DNA from: Albugo candida
Lineage: Eukaryota > Oomycota > Peronosporomycetes > Albuginales > Albuginaceae
Length of the DNA: 64,000 nt
Direction: 5' to 3'
NCBI GenBank assembly: GCA_905220665.1
Contig: CAJNAR010000037.1
Coordinates: forward strand, 31,851 to 95,850
A program made the position numbers and the translations under genes. Position 1 is the stretch's first letter, and the number at the start of each line of letters is the position of its first letter. Under the pieces are notes generated by a model. The model saw only the letters and a list, made by a program, of their open reading frames with translations, did not search any database and was not told the origin of the DNA. This document shows, one piece after another, positions 23,201 to 35,349 of this stretch.

Positions 23201-26140
23201 GGTGCTACATGAACACTGAAACACTTGATGAAGAAAGTTTACAAGATCAAAGGGCAAAATCGTACATATATGAGCACGAAAGCGACCATGTTTCTTCTAC
23301 CAGCTTGAAAGCTTTCAAATTAAACACTGAGAAAAGCCGAAAGTTCTGGAATCTATAAATAAAAAACAGATGCACCAGTCCAAGTGTAGTATGTTCAACA
23401 CGAATGTCTTTGTACCAGACCCAGCACAGAAAAACTCTGGTAAATGTTTTGGAAATCTTGTGGACGCAATGACAATGAAACTCGAGTGGAGTTGCTCGCT
23501 TTGTGCCGAAAAAAATGTCCTTCAAATTTTCTCGCACTGATATCACAAAATCCAATGAACTGAATCCGAGTCACTTTTTGGTCTCAAAAATTTGTCTTTG
23601 AAGAAAATTTGAGAGATTTGGAGATTCCAGAGAAACATTACTTTGGAAAAGCACAACAAATAGTCGATTCTTTGTGGTTAAGCTGATTACTAGTAACGAT
23701 GAGATCAATCCTTTTCTTCCCTTGATTGAGTCCATGGATGGGATATACGATCGACTTGCGAAGTCAATGAAGGCGTCCGATTTTGCTTTTCACTTATGAG
23801 GAGCAGTCAGAATGGGTTCTGGATAAAAAAAAAGATTCTGGAGTGAGGGATCACTGATCGCGATCGTGCAACTTATTCGAAGATAAAGAAGGAGAATCCG
23901 CGCAAATTTGTGGAAGCCAATGAGAAGTCGAGATGAGAGGAGTATATAGCGAAAGTTTGGATCCAATCGCAAATCATCAAGCGTAACTAAATACGCGTAA
24001 ATCAAAATAGCCATTCGGAGGTCAGTAAGTCGAATAAAGGCTCGGAATAAGCTTTCTTTTAGTCACGATCAATTGTCTCTATGTAGCGGATACACGTTTT
24101 GAGAGAGCGCGATGTTGATACTTCACTCCAATCCGTTTCTGAGATAGCAAAAGGATCAATACATTTTCAAATGTTCTTGGTAATCCATTCGAGCTACAGG
24201 AATCAATATGCTATCTCACGAGCAACACGGATTGTAAAGATGTTTGCATCGTAGACACTTAGATCCTACCAAAACGTTCTCCTTGTGCTATCCTCGTTTG
24301 CATCGGTAGACTGGTAATGTAGAGTACAAAATGATGCTTTATCGCATTATTTTATTCGATGTGAGTTAGATCAAGTATCAAACTAGAACAACAGGAAGGA
24401 TTTGACGTTCATACCCGCAGAGCTTCTATCCGTGATCAATCTTCATTGAAGAGCCATTCTTTGGTCGAACAGATGGAAACGTTCGCGTAATATATAAAAA
24501 TATTCAGACCAAGACAACACGCTCGAGGATCATCTACTTTACGTCCTAGCTTTTACTGATCGGAAAAAAGTTTAATAGAATTAAAGGTACTAAGAAATGC
24601 ACACGTGTTACGATTATTCTGTCATACTCATTGATGCAACATAACGAGAGCAAAGTCATTCAATCTTTTTCGTCTTAGATCTCAAACATTGAAGTTGTTT
24701 GAAGGACACAGGAAAATGTTCTCTCAGAATCGCTTCTGTTCTACGTTTAACGATACCGTAAGTTGACTCGTGACACTAGACAAGGTAACAAGCGGCTGGC
24801 TCTACTCGAATCTTGTTCAGATTCTAAGATCAAGTACGAGACAATTCAAAACTTCGATGTTGTGATCCATTTATATTGCCTCGAGTCGCTTCTGCTTGTA
24901 AATTTGGTGTTGCTACTACGTACCGTATCTGTGGCCGCGGACTGTTCATTGTTCTGTGATCATCAAACTATACTCCTTTTGAATATAAGCGCAAAAAAGA
25001 TTTGTTAAAGATATCTATTGATGTGATCGTTCCCACGCAATGTGCTTAACAACTGATTTATAAGCTTCTTATCGACGGTAAAAAGACTAAGAGAAAAGAC
25101 TTCGCCTTTTGAAGCAGGATCGGCGCGCAAAAAAAAACAATAGTAGTAGAATATGCGGTTCTAGATGCTGTTTCGATGCTTTACTCGATGTACCAGTGTC
25201 TTGATTTGGCATTATCACTTCAGTAGTATGATGGCCTCGTTATAACAGAACAGGAAGGCGTCGTAGTTATGTTTGCCGCCTTTGCGCACATGACGCAGGT
25301 TAGATATAAATTATTTGCATGGAAGAATCGCCTCATAAAATCAAATGTACAGCTTAGTTTATGAAATCCTGACTTCTCTTAGGTATGATATGGTTGTCAT
25401 ATGTGATCTTTGTGACGAATGGTACTATCTGCGCCAGAATTGCCTACTGTACATACGTCGAATGAGACGAGCACTAGTATTTTAATGTATACCAGTGAAA
25501 TCTGTAGACAATTGCTACCCAGTCAGATATGCTTGGCATTTTTTCAGCCTAGAAAAACGATCATAATATCAGCCCGGTAAAATGTTACAGTTTTTAATAA
25601 ATATATCTGATTTCGCAGAATATAAGCAAAAAACCGCCCCAAGTATTCTATATGAGTATAATCACAGTGACATGTATGATATTGTGAGATTAAGCTTTCT
25701 TTTGTGGAGTGTTTCTGGCATGATGATGCTATCTTAGTACCACATACAAGTGTCTCAGATTCCTTCTAGCGCAATCTATGAAAGCCTCATTCAGATTGTC
25801 AGAGATCATCGAAACGAAACTTAGTTAGCAGCAAAGGAGTCTCGACCTTCAAGTCATATTGATAAATAGAACGCAGCATCAGTGGGACACAAAACCGCAT
25901 CGTCAAAAATGAATTGTACCAATGCGCACAATTAGCCTATTTTTAGTATGAAGCACCTCTAAACGAGCTTAATTATCGTATATAACGTATACGATGCACC
26001 TGGAACGTGGATTGCACTTGGCTATAAAAAAAAGGCTCGTGTTGTAACGAATTCGAAGGCAGTGCCGCAAAATAAGACTACTCCGTCTATCTGTCCTCTC
26101 CGGTTGAGCATTACAAGCCAGGACAAGTACCCGAGTGTGT
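20260..26140. other. Mostly uninterpreted; scattered exon-like fragments
   Basis: No complete gene was built. Coding-like pieces on minus lie at about 20960-21330 (DLLLSNTHPLKDIFKVM; EIVDMARFVDKRS; SSIDFAIIQLEKHV), in more than one frame. Coding-like pieces on plus lie at about 23160-23790 (LNTEKSRKFW; NLRDLEIPEKHYFGKAQQIV; INPFLPLIESMDGIYDRLA), in neighbouring frames, as expected for exons of a helical protein separated by short introns or broken by mutations. The remaining ORFs are AT-rich shadows. I see no tRNA and no transposon here. Confidence 0.3.
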
Positions 26141-26219
26141 AAAAAAGGTGTACGGATTGGCTGATTTGATGCCACGTGTCAGAAATAGCCATTTAATATT
26201 ACGTATGCAAGAGAAAAAC

Positions 26220-28174
26220 ATGGTGCGCTCTACGCTGTATGTGTTGCTTCTCAGTGTGCTAGTATCAATGTATGGGAAGCTACAATCCATCTATGTACAG
26301 CTAGCAGCATGCATTTTTAATGCGACGAGAGGAATACATAGCGACATCCTAACGTGTCACCGGTGCCTCGTCACGTTTTATCGGTAACAGGATCGATTTG
26401 ATCCAAGCCAGCCATCTCTACAGACTCTACTGGGTTCATGGACGTCATACAGATCTGGCAAAATTAGTTTTTATCACATTGTAATTCTAAGAACACATGT
26501 CGTATATCTGCTTCTACAACCGAATCAAATATCTTTACTAGAAGGGGCTATCAGCAGGCTATCAGCAGGCTATCAGCAGGCTACCAGTACAGGAAAATCA
26601 AATATGATCGAGAACAGTGTTTATCTACTCGCAGCGTCAATTAGAAAAACGGAGATGAATGAGAATGATATATTTATTTATCCTCGCAAACGGAACAATG
26701 ATGAATCGTTGAGCATGCGCAAACAAGTATTAAAATTTGCGTTATTTTTCGAAACTAATCTACCAGCTAGTGTTGAAGCTGATCGAGAATCGAAACCTCC
26801 TCCAATTTTGCCCCAAACTCGAAAAATCGCAAATGAAAACATCTTGGGACCTGACATTCTACACAAAGATCGATCATCGATGCGATGCATCATCATATCT
26901 TCTCATTACCAAGAAGCTGTTTGGGAATGTCTGGCTATGCATAGAGAGTCATTAGCCATCCGAACCTATTTCTTATTTTATAGGACGTCTCGTTCATCGG
27001 CTGAGTTGTGTGTCTTTCGTAGCATTCATGAAACAATAGAATTCATCAGTAGCTGTAAGGGAACATTCTGCTCGAGAATGCGAAGTTGGGAACCAAGCGA
27101 ATGTGAGAAAGTGGTCGAGATTTTTTCCATGCAGCGACAAGGTTCAAAGAAAAGAAATGAGATGCACGATGAGACAAACCAAAGTTCTAAACCTCCAAAC
27201 TCATATGAGAAAAGCAAGAATTCGGAAGAAATCACACAGATCCTCGAGTATCTTGCCCGCAAGAGGATGGCAAGAATTTCTTCCAGATCGTCCGCTAAAT
27301 TGCAGGTGCTCGCACAAATCAACACACTCGGAATACGAGAAGGCGACGAGCTCGTGTGCGTCAATGTTACTTCACTTATTGATACGAATACGGAATGTGT
27401 CAGTAATATCTGAAAGATGTGCTGGGAGCTCGGGTCGTGAGATTTTCGTCACCTACGAAAGCAATGGTACTGATGGGTGCTTCTGATCCGTTAAGGTATA
27501 CGGGAGAAGAAATGTTTAGATGTTCACACGTAAGGCTAAAAGAAGCTGACTGCAAGGTGTATCTTGGTACCCAGACAATGAACACAGAAATGTACGAGAT
27601 ACCATTGAAGGCGCAGTTCAGCGATGAAAAGACTGGCTTGTGCCACATATCGTACCATGCTCCTTCGAAACGACGCCCTTGTCCTGCGCGCATGCTGAAA
27701 TTCTTTTCTTCAGGTTCCCAACAACCAAGAATTTACCCGCTCACAAAAACGTCGCTTTTAGTTGACACTTCAGGACCTGATTCGAAGAAAATAATGGCGC
27801 CAAAACAGAACCACAAAGTGAAAGGTAGTCAAAGGACATGTCTTAAAATCTAAGAGATCCCTTATGCTTTCTGTTTCGAGCACCAAGCATTAATTTTTCC
27901 AGATCCCATACATTCTCGCGACCAAGTTGCCATTTACAAATTCACCAATGGCCGCATTCCAGCAGGGTTATCGCATCCTAAACACCATATCAAGTATTAC
28001 AATGTGGAAGATATAGCAACTCAAAAGATCTATTCGCAATCGTTATCAAATTCTGGCACAGAACCTTGGCCTGCTGGTAACAGTATCGCGTTTGTGGAGT
28101 ACGAACGTGAAAATTCAAAGCTGACATGTTGTGTCAGCTGCCTTCTCCAACATATAGAAGTATACTTATCTTAG
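26220..28174 (+). CDS. Candidate CHxC-class secreted effector, four exons
   Basis: Exons 26220-26383, 26468-27355, 27442-27824 and 27903-28174 join at GT-AG introns of 84, 86 and 78 nt into 1707 nt, a full frame of 568 residues. The start at 26220 (MVRSTLYVLLLSVLVSMYG) is a strong signal peptide. The motif CHRC follows at residues 46-49, about 27 residues after the likely cleavage site. The middle is hydrophilic, with a Lys/Glu/Ser-rich part (residues about 250-300), and there are many cysteines. CHxC motifs within some 50 residues of the cleavage site define an Albugo effector class thought to act inside host cells. I infer membership from position and motif only. The second intron uses donor gtgcgt and acceptor gtgag and is the least certain joint. 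The rest of the protein matches nothing I know. Confidence 0.5.
26546..26589 (+). repeat. 11-nt tandem repeat inside exon 2 of the CHxC gene
   Basis: The unit ggctatcagca occurs three times exactly (26546-26578), followed by a diverged copy (ggctaccagta). The unit is not a multiple of three, so it is read in all three frames as AISRLSAGYQQAT. Gain or loss of a copy would shift the frame. Confidence 0.85.
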
Positions 28175-28839
28175 AATGACGAATCAACCACGCGAGGATA
28201 TATTTGGATGCGTCCGGCACTATCAGTAATTCTGAAATCGTGTGTTGGGAATAGGATTTGCTCAAATCTAACATATAAAGCGCACCGAGCTCAGCTTGAA
28301 CGGCCAGGTGAGATTCGGAAATGTACAGTAGAAACACTAGGTTCATCGGAGAGCGAGAAATAATCTTGGTCTTATCGAAGGATAAAATAGGAGTGCGTTT
28401 TCATAATGAGTACTTCGTCCGACATGCTGAAAGCCTTTTTCGAGTATCTATATAGTAGAGATAGCTGTTGAACATGCTTACTTTCGATACATACTATACC
28501 TCCCATTCTGGATTTTTCTTAGAATCAAACGGCAGACCATATTTTGATGTCCAACGTTTACTTGATGATTCCTGTTGTAGTACAGTGCAAGACATTTGTA
28601 ATCATACCATAAATTGCGTGGACAAGAACTCTTACTAATACAATAAAAATTAATATAGAGCAGAATGCTCTCCATATACCGAAAGCGCATTGAATTGGCT
28701 TTCTTACAACGGAGCTCGATTGGTTGTATCTTTGTTTAGGACGAAGTAGTAGGAGGTTGAAGTTTGGCTAATTTTCGTGATTTTGTATGGAGAGATGGAA
28801 ATTTGGTCGCATTTATTTGTATCCTATTAATAGATATAT

Positions 28840-28905
28840 ATTGTAGCCAATGAGAGAGCACTGGGCTGTAAATATTAGCCAATGAGAGAGAGTAAAGTTT
28901 CGGTT
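28840..28905 (+). repeat. Duplicated CCAAT-containing 15-mer
   Basis: The string tagccaatgagagag occurs twice about 37 bases apart, just outside the 3' end of the DDE transposase remnant. It might be part of the transposon end or a pair of CCAAT-type promoter elements; the sequence does not decide. Confidence 0.5.
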
Positions 28906-28924
28906 CTGTAATACATATCCAATA

Positions 28925-30275
28925 TCATGCTGTAAGGCAGTTCATGTCCATCAGGATGGATTTCGGCACACGTCGGTGCGAACGGTATTTCTTGACCGCA
29001 TATTTCGCGGCTTTACCGCTTAATCTTTTGCGATAAACGTCCATGTACCGTTGTGCCTTTCGGTAGTGGGGGCGTATCTCATCCAGAGTTATCGATTTCA
29101 ATGCCTTTGGGACCGTCTTTTTCAATCCAACCCAGGATTATTTGCAATTTTTGCGAGGTATCGTTTGCCAGCATCCCAAAAGTTTTTAAAAAATTGAGGT
29201 CGCAATGAAACTTTGGGTGAAAAAAATATAATTATGTGGCCAGAATTCACAATCAGCTCCTCCAACGTGCACTTCTGTTGCAGGAAATCGGGCTGGTTTG
29301 CGATAATTTTTCTTGCGCAGCATTTTTGTAACATCGGAGGACACTTTTTCATGGCAGTCAAGCGTTAGTCCTGCACGCCAAAGACCGCGTTCCTCAAAAA
29401 TAATTTTGATGTCCTCTGATTTTCCACGAAGTTTTTCGTCTGCATAATCCTCTGGGAAAGTCACTTCCTGATAAACTCCATCATTCTAGGTTGTCGACCG
29501 CATAGGGGGCCAATTCCCACCTGGACTAAGCTTCATTCGATTTGCACGGAGAGCGTTGTTGGAAAAGGAATATAAAGGTCCCTTTGATTCCCACCAGTCA
29601 TCGTGCTGGCCAGGGTGCATAGTAACACATGCGTTCTTCTGGTAGCGCAGGAAACCACCCTTGAATTTCTTCATCCAATGCCAGACGTCCTAAAATTGAG
29701 CACAAGAGTTCGCCCACATGAAAACTTATTCCTTGACCTTTCTTAAGCAATGGCAGCTGACCATCCGGCAGCCAGAGGCATTTCAAACCATCATTGGCGG
29801 AGAACGTGATTTCGTCAATGGTAACCAAAAGAATTGTTCGAACGTTGGCTAATGGCCAAATTATTTCGCCTTCGATGGCTTCCCTCTTCGTTGAGATGAT
29901 AGGTATCCGAGATGCTAGCTCCTCCATTTTGTCGAGCAATTCATGGCGGTAGTTAAGGACGTCTTCCCTTTGATGTCCATCAACATAGATGCCTTTTTGA
30001 ACCTCACGGTACTTGATATTCAAGGCATTCAGCCAGTGCATCATTGTTTTCTCAGATATTGTTGGCGAATGATCATAACCCAATCCCACAAGGACCTTAG
30101 TATTTGTATGTTCAGTCAAAGCAGCGAGTTCCAACCTGAATTTGTTTTCACGAAGGTACTTTTGCAAAGGCATAATACAATCTTCATCATGAAGGAAGCT
30201 TTTTCGTTTGGCAGCCTTCATCAGCATCGCACTCTTGGGTCTGAGTGTACGCAACGAGTTCTCAAGATAGCGCAT
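28925..30275 (-). pseudogene. Decayed DDE-superfamily transposase
   Basis: The best frame (30275-29598, 225 codons) has the layout of a DDE endonuclease found in many fungal and oomycete genomes. A helix-turn-helix-like part (SPTISEKTMMHWLNAL) is followed by GIYVDGHQREDVLNYR, a catalytic-type TIDEITFSANDGLKCLW, and LKKGQGISFHVGELL. Downstream frames continue with NSGHIIIFF and the characteristic end YAVKKYRSHRRVPKS (frame ending at 28925). At least three frame changes separate these parts, so the element is dead. Assignment to the Tc1/mariner-IS630-like DDE group is from motif memory. The N-terminal side abuts a MULE fragment on the opposite strand. Confidence 0.75.
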
Positions 30276-30439
30276 GGGGTGATTGCTGTAATAACAGCTC
30301 TCTCCATGTTGCTGATGACTGTGTCAGCATCTTCGATGCCATTTTCTCTTTCTTTTTCCCTGTAAAATTCACTGGCTGTATGAGGCTGTAATTCAAGAGA
30401 ATTAAGAATACAAATGCAATTCACTCCATCTGCGTGGAC

Positions 30440-31135
30440 ACAATAACATTTGAAAATCCAATGTGGCATGGAGTGTAACGAGATATCAAAGTATGCATTG
30501 GTTATAGCCCGAGAACAGTATCAATTAGCCCGCAACAACAAAAGCGAATTACCAAGGACCACTGGCATCGTTGTATATCAGCAGAGCCTGGGCATACCAT
30601 GTGAGCATAATTTCAATCAACTAATCCAGCACAACACACCACTTGCAAAAGAAGACTTCGACTCACAATGGTGGCTCTACAGGAAACCCCCATTAACCTA
30701 TCATTGCCAATCTACAGCATCAATAAAAAAAGACAAGAAATTTGTGACTTGCTAACTTAAAAGATATCTCATCGGCAACATCACATTCAATTCAATTCGT
30801 GAACAATTAAAACAAAACACAACAATCCAAGATCCTCCGACAATCAGGGGAAGAGGCAGGCCATTAGGTTCACGCAATCATCCGACACAAAGAGATTATT
30901 CAGCTTTTGAATATGTCCAGGCAGGAAGTCGGGCTCGGATTTCTAATCCACAAACTTGCCGCCTTCCCAGATGCAGTATTTGTCAAGCAACAGGACATAA
31001 TGCCAGGAGTTGCAGGTTGCGTCCTGCATCAAGTATTAAATCTTATCAAATCAATCAAAAAGGATTGACTAAAATGATGAAATATGATTGTTTAAATAAT
31101 GCATGGGGTGAGTTTAGTAAAAAGCGAGGGTAAGT
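30440..31135 (+). pseudogene. C-terminal fragment of a Mutator-like (MULE) transposase
   Basis: The frame from 30450 reads EISKYALVIAREQYQLARNN and then GIPCEHNFNQLIQHNTPL, the C-terminal helical part that follows the MULE catalytic core. A second stretch near 30838-31070 reads IRGRGRPLGSRNHPTQRD, followed by a zinc knuckle CSICQATGHNARSC. One stop (near 30753) separates the two. The catalytic domain is absent, so this is a truncated relic. It is a different copy from the MULE at 39.3-41.7 kb, which ends in the same GRPxGS plus zinc-knuckle layout. Confidence 0.8.
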
Positions 31136-31139
31136 TTAG

Positions 31140-33890
31140 CAATTTCCAAGATTTATTATCTTCTAGGTAGTTGACCGAATAGGTCAAGTAATGAAATCTG
31201 AGCTGTACTTCAGAACATTGGAAACATTTTAATATCGTACCAACTCATTTATATAGGACAAGCTGTAATTGGTCAGGCTTTCTTTCAGTCAATGAATCCT
31301 AACCGCTGCCAAGATACATCTATATGATACCGAAAATCGCACAAGGAAAGCTAATTTTTCAGTGAGGTTTGTCATTTCTTCTTCAAACGATCGGGGAATG
31401 AGACTAAAGAAATAATACGTGGTGATACTAGGATAAACACAGACCATGAGCTTAGGGAAAGATAGTGCATTCAGCAGCAATCTTCTGCTGAATTTGTTTT
31501 TTTACCATAAATAAATGCATGGTAAATTGTTTTCTTTTGGTTCCAGTTTCCTAATGATACACCTTTCACATTCTTGGCACCATTTTTCGGCATGGGGAAG
31601 AATCGAGGGGGACAGTTAGCTGAAATTATCTCTCCTGTATGTTTAGTCTATGATAGTTTCTGAAAATTCAATGGCTTATGGCATTTGAATCATGTTCAAT
31701 TCACAGTAACTTCAGCGTGAAGTATTCTGGTAATTTAACAGGAGACTTTATACGTAAAAAAGAATGGTTATGGGGCAGTCACCGACTCAACGCATACTTG
31801 GTTAAGATCACTGTGAATTAAGTTGAGGAGCGAAAATATATTTCGGCGCAAGTACCTTACCGTAGCGAGCTTAAAAAAGAAATTCGAAATGATAGCTTCT
31901 GAACATTTTATCTAGCTTCCTAAACACGTCTCTTCTTCCAGTCATTATGCGTGAAAATTTGTTTGGGCGTCATGTGATCACAGCAACTTTTGTAAAAGAA
32001 TCAACAAGAACGTGCTTGAGTTCTATACTATTTGGCCAGATGAGGTGTTAGTCGAAAACACTTTGCTCTGTATGACGTCCATAAAAACATACCAAGATTT
32101 GTTCAAGATCAAGAAACCATAACTTCCTCTGCATATGGACCTTGATTGTTAGCAACCAATAAGCCTGTCGAAAGAATAAGGGCGCAGAGTTGTGCCTAAT
32201 TCAGACCAATATAACATGCTTGGTGAATACATGTTTCGTGCATCGAGTCTTTTATTTGAATTCTAAATTAGCCTCTGAAGACCACAAAACCAAAGTAGGA
32301 TATGTTTTGGAACTATGCTAAGGAAATCACAATCGACGAACTTGTATGATTGCTCATGGGATCGGTAAGGAGAATATGGCAAACATTAGAGATGCTAAAT
32401 TGTTTGTGGCATATTAAAGCCAAATCAGTTTAATTAATCGATATTGGTGAGAGAAATTCCATTTTTAACATAACTTTTAGAATCATCAACGTTTTTGATA
32501 CTCAAGAGCTGAATGAAAATGCTCACATGTGCTTTTTCGGTTTCCTGAAGTGTTTTTCATGCGTAATTGCGACATTTGAATTTATCGAAAGTATCATAGC
32601 TCCAAGCACCGATGCATTCGGTTTTTGGCATTTATTATATTCTTGTATTATATTCTTGTAAACGCACTTTTCGATTGCATTGGAGAGCTCATACAGATCT
32701 GTTCAAATTAATTTGGCTTTTTCAGAAAAGTCATTCGGGTTCAAGTCGTCCCAGGCATAACGACTGGTCTGATACGAAACACTTGCGATGTCATAATGAT
32801 GCCAATTATCACTTACGCATTTGACCATGCGGCTGATTGCCATCTTTATTAGATCTTGCAATGCATTTGTATCGAGCCGCTAGTGGTATATGATGCTCGT
32901 GCCATCCCTGTGTATATGTACTCGTCATCAAAGTTTTTCTAGACGAATTTGGTGAGTCTGCAAACCTGTCGAAAGTGGAGTATTTCTGATCTGATGATTT
33001 ATATGATGAAAAGTAGTCCAGTAATAACATCCTATTCAGAGTAGAACGCCATCCTAATTTCTAAACGATTGCAATTTCGGAGCGATTTTTCATTTGCGTT
33101 TAGTTCAAGTAATTCTATACATAAAGAACCATTTTACTTACAACTCTAACTGTTTATGTGATTTTTAACAGAGGGCCCTACCAGACCATGATATCTTATT
33201 CATAAAACGTGATCGGCAAACTCATAATGACGCGCGATCATGTTAACTTTCTTTAACTAAAGCAGCAACCAGGAGCCAAGGCTTTCGATTTAGGATGCGG
33301 AAAGTGACCGATGCAAATCATAACCTATCAGATAGCTCGAAGTATATCATGTAATGGGATCCATGGTTCTTCTAGAATTGATTGGCCTAACCAAATTACA
33401 CAGCCGTCAGATAATTAAATGTTTTCCGGCATAATTATATATGTCACAAGAATTAGAAATCATGAAAGAACGTCCCAGTAAGACAGAGGACTATGTTTGA
33501 CTATGCTTATTCTTATAAGAAGTACTTTAGAAAAATCCGAGACTAATTGACATTATTTGTCTTACGAGGCCTTCTATTGTCCAGTGACGGAGACCGATAG
33601 GACGCTCCATTTGCCTTTTTCGATTATCATAAACGAGGCTTGGGCAAAGCGTTTCCGGGTATTGCTTAAGAATATGATAAGGTGCTTGTCGCATCCAAAC
33701 ATATCCAGAAGACCTATTGTCGTCACATTAAACGAAATTTATTTCTAAGTCTTGGATAAGGCATTTTGCACAATCCAATTGTTTAGACATTACACTTGTG
33801 AGCTCGTAGAAAGCGATTTTGCTGCAAACAGGCCAGATGTTTGTTCCCGAGATCGAAACGAAAGGAGTCATTAGCTTGAATTAAAAGGTA
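31140..33890. other. No gene seen
   Basis: Only short AT-rich frames below 75 codons are present, with no convincing splice-linked series. A 13-nt duplication (ttatattcttgta twice) sits near 32635-32660. I see nothing else to report. Confidence 0.4.
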
Positions 33891-33902
33891 CTGTCTCTGC
33901 AG

Positions 33903-34022
33903 TTTTTACAGTATTCTGACTCGAGGGAGGCTACACACCCACAGAGATTCCATCCTTCGAGGGTTTTACAGTATTCTGACTAGAGGGAGGCCACACACCC
34001 ACAGAGATTCTATCCTTCGTGA
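33903..34022 (+). repeat. 60-bp tandem duplication
   Basis: Units 33903-33962 and 33963-34022 have exactly 60 nt period and differ at only a few positions. Each holds the string cacacacccacagagatt. The related string gccacacaccc also occurs in the MULE terminal repeat at about 39348. No ORF spans the array. Confidence 0.85.
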
Positions 34023-34029
34023 GTTCGTG

Positions 34030-34830
34030 AATCGTTGATGGATTTTTTTTTCACTTTTCTTCAGTAACAGAAGTCATATGGCTGTAAGCACGGTGCTCAG
34101 AGCAAAAACTATTTGGCACTTAATTAATTTTGCGGCATGAATATCTTTTGTGGCCACACAAACTCTCTCCAAATAATCTTATTGTGATCTGTGGGCTGGT
34201 TTCGGAAGAATCAAGAAACGACGCAACAGCCGTGGTTAGGTTAAGTTCCTTCACGCCAAACACTTTTTGTCACACAACTAGCGCCTCTATGTTATATAGA
34301 TGGACTGTGGTACAACACCATACAAGTGCCTATTAAAGGAATGGTATATGGTGATGATAGTTTCGATAAAAATTAGGAAGTTCTCCAAAGAATTGTTTTT
34401 GCAGAATGAGTATATTACCAATATTACAGTCGTACCTACGAGCAACCTGCTTTTGATCCAGTCATTCTCGCATACAATATTGGCACCTGCATTATTTCAC
34501 ACCGTACTGCCTATTCTGTCGCCTGATGGACTTGAATAATCAAATCCTGTCAGAAGTAGTACCGAGGAGGCCTGAAATCCTGGCAACATCCCACTCGATC
34601 AGGTACCATCTTCCAACAGATAGGACTGTACCATTGTCCTACTCTCATAGACGTATTCAAGGCACTTGCTGGATCAAGCAGCTTTAGACTTTTGCATCTT
34701 TCGCAAAAATGAACGGGTTGAACTGAGAATTATGCGAGGTCCATCTCTTGAGTATTTGCACACGCAGGAAATACGATTATGGACATTGTTATAGCGTGAT
34801 GTGAGAATCAAGCGCTTCGGATCTTTTCAG
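34030..34830. other. No gene seen
   Basis: Two overlapping short plus-strand frames (34130-34336 and 34300-34539) lack any domain, signal peptide or splice partner. I regard them as chance ORFs. Confidence 0.35.
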
Positions 34831-34831
34831 A

Positions 34832-35050
34832 TCATGATTTTGCATCCAATCTTATTTTTGCTTGTATCTCATATGAGAAGGGTCTTTTTTTCACTCGACG
34901 AATCCGGGACATTCGTTTCGCAACAACTTGATTTAGTATTATGGTCATTGGATCCCATTCAAGTCCTTCGTCAGTAATAGGAACATGGCTTTGATTGTGG
35001 TCACTCAGCAAAGCTCGATGGTATATATATACATTGAAAAATCCTGACAA
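34832..35050 (-). CDS. Exon-like minus-strand fragment
   Basis: The frame contains HVPITDEGLEWDPMTIILNQ and then a basic part (KRMSRIRRVKKRPFSYEIQAK). Composition is coding-like, and it lies downstream of the possible secreted gene at 35350-35890 on the same strand, so it might be a later exon of that gene. No family is recognised. Confidence 0.25.
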   Translation of the reverse strand: MSGFFNVYIYHRALLSDHNQSHVPITDEGLEWDPMTIILNQVVAKRMSRIRRVKKRPFSYEIQAKIRLDAKS

Positions 35051-35349
35051 TCAGCGAGATCCCACGCAAGAGTAGCAGGACAAAAACGTTTCTCACATTT
35101 CTCCACAATATTTCCGTATTCTCACTCACCACGAAAAACGGATAGCTCGGCTAAAGGTTCTTTGCGCTGAACAATGAATGATACGTCCGAATAGAGAGCC
35201 CCATAGTGTGCAAGGCCAATGGCTTCCAGCATGTCTTCATGCCACCGCTCAACATTCATCGAATAAATGGATCATTAACAATTTCACGTTGTTATTCTCT
35301 GCTTGCTGAATTTTTACCGTACCTTTTGTTTAATCTCAAGAAGTCTTCC

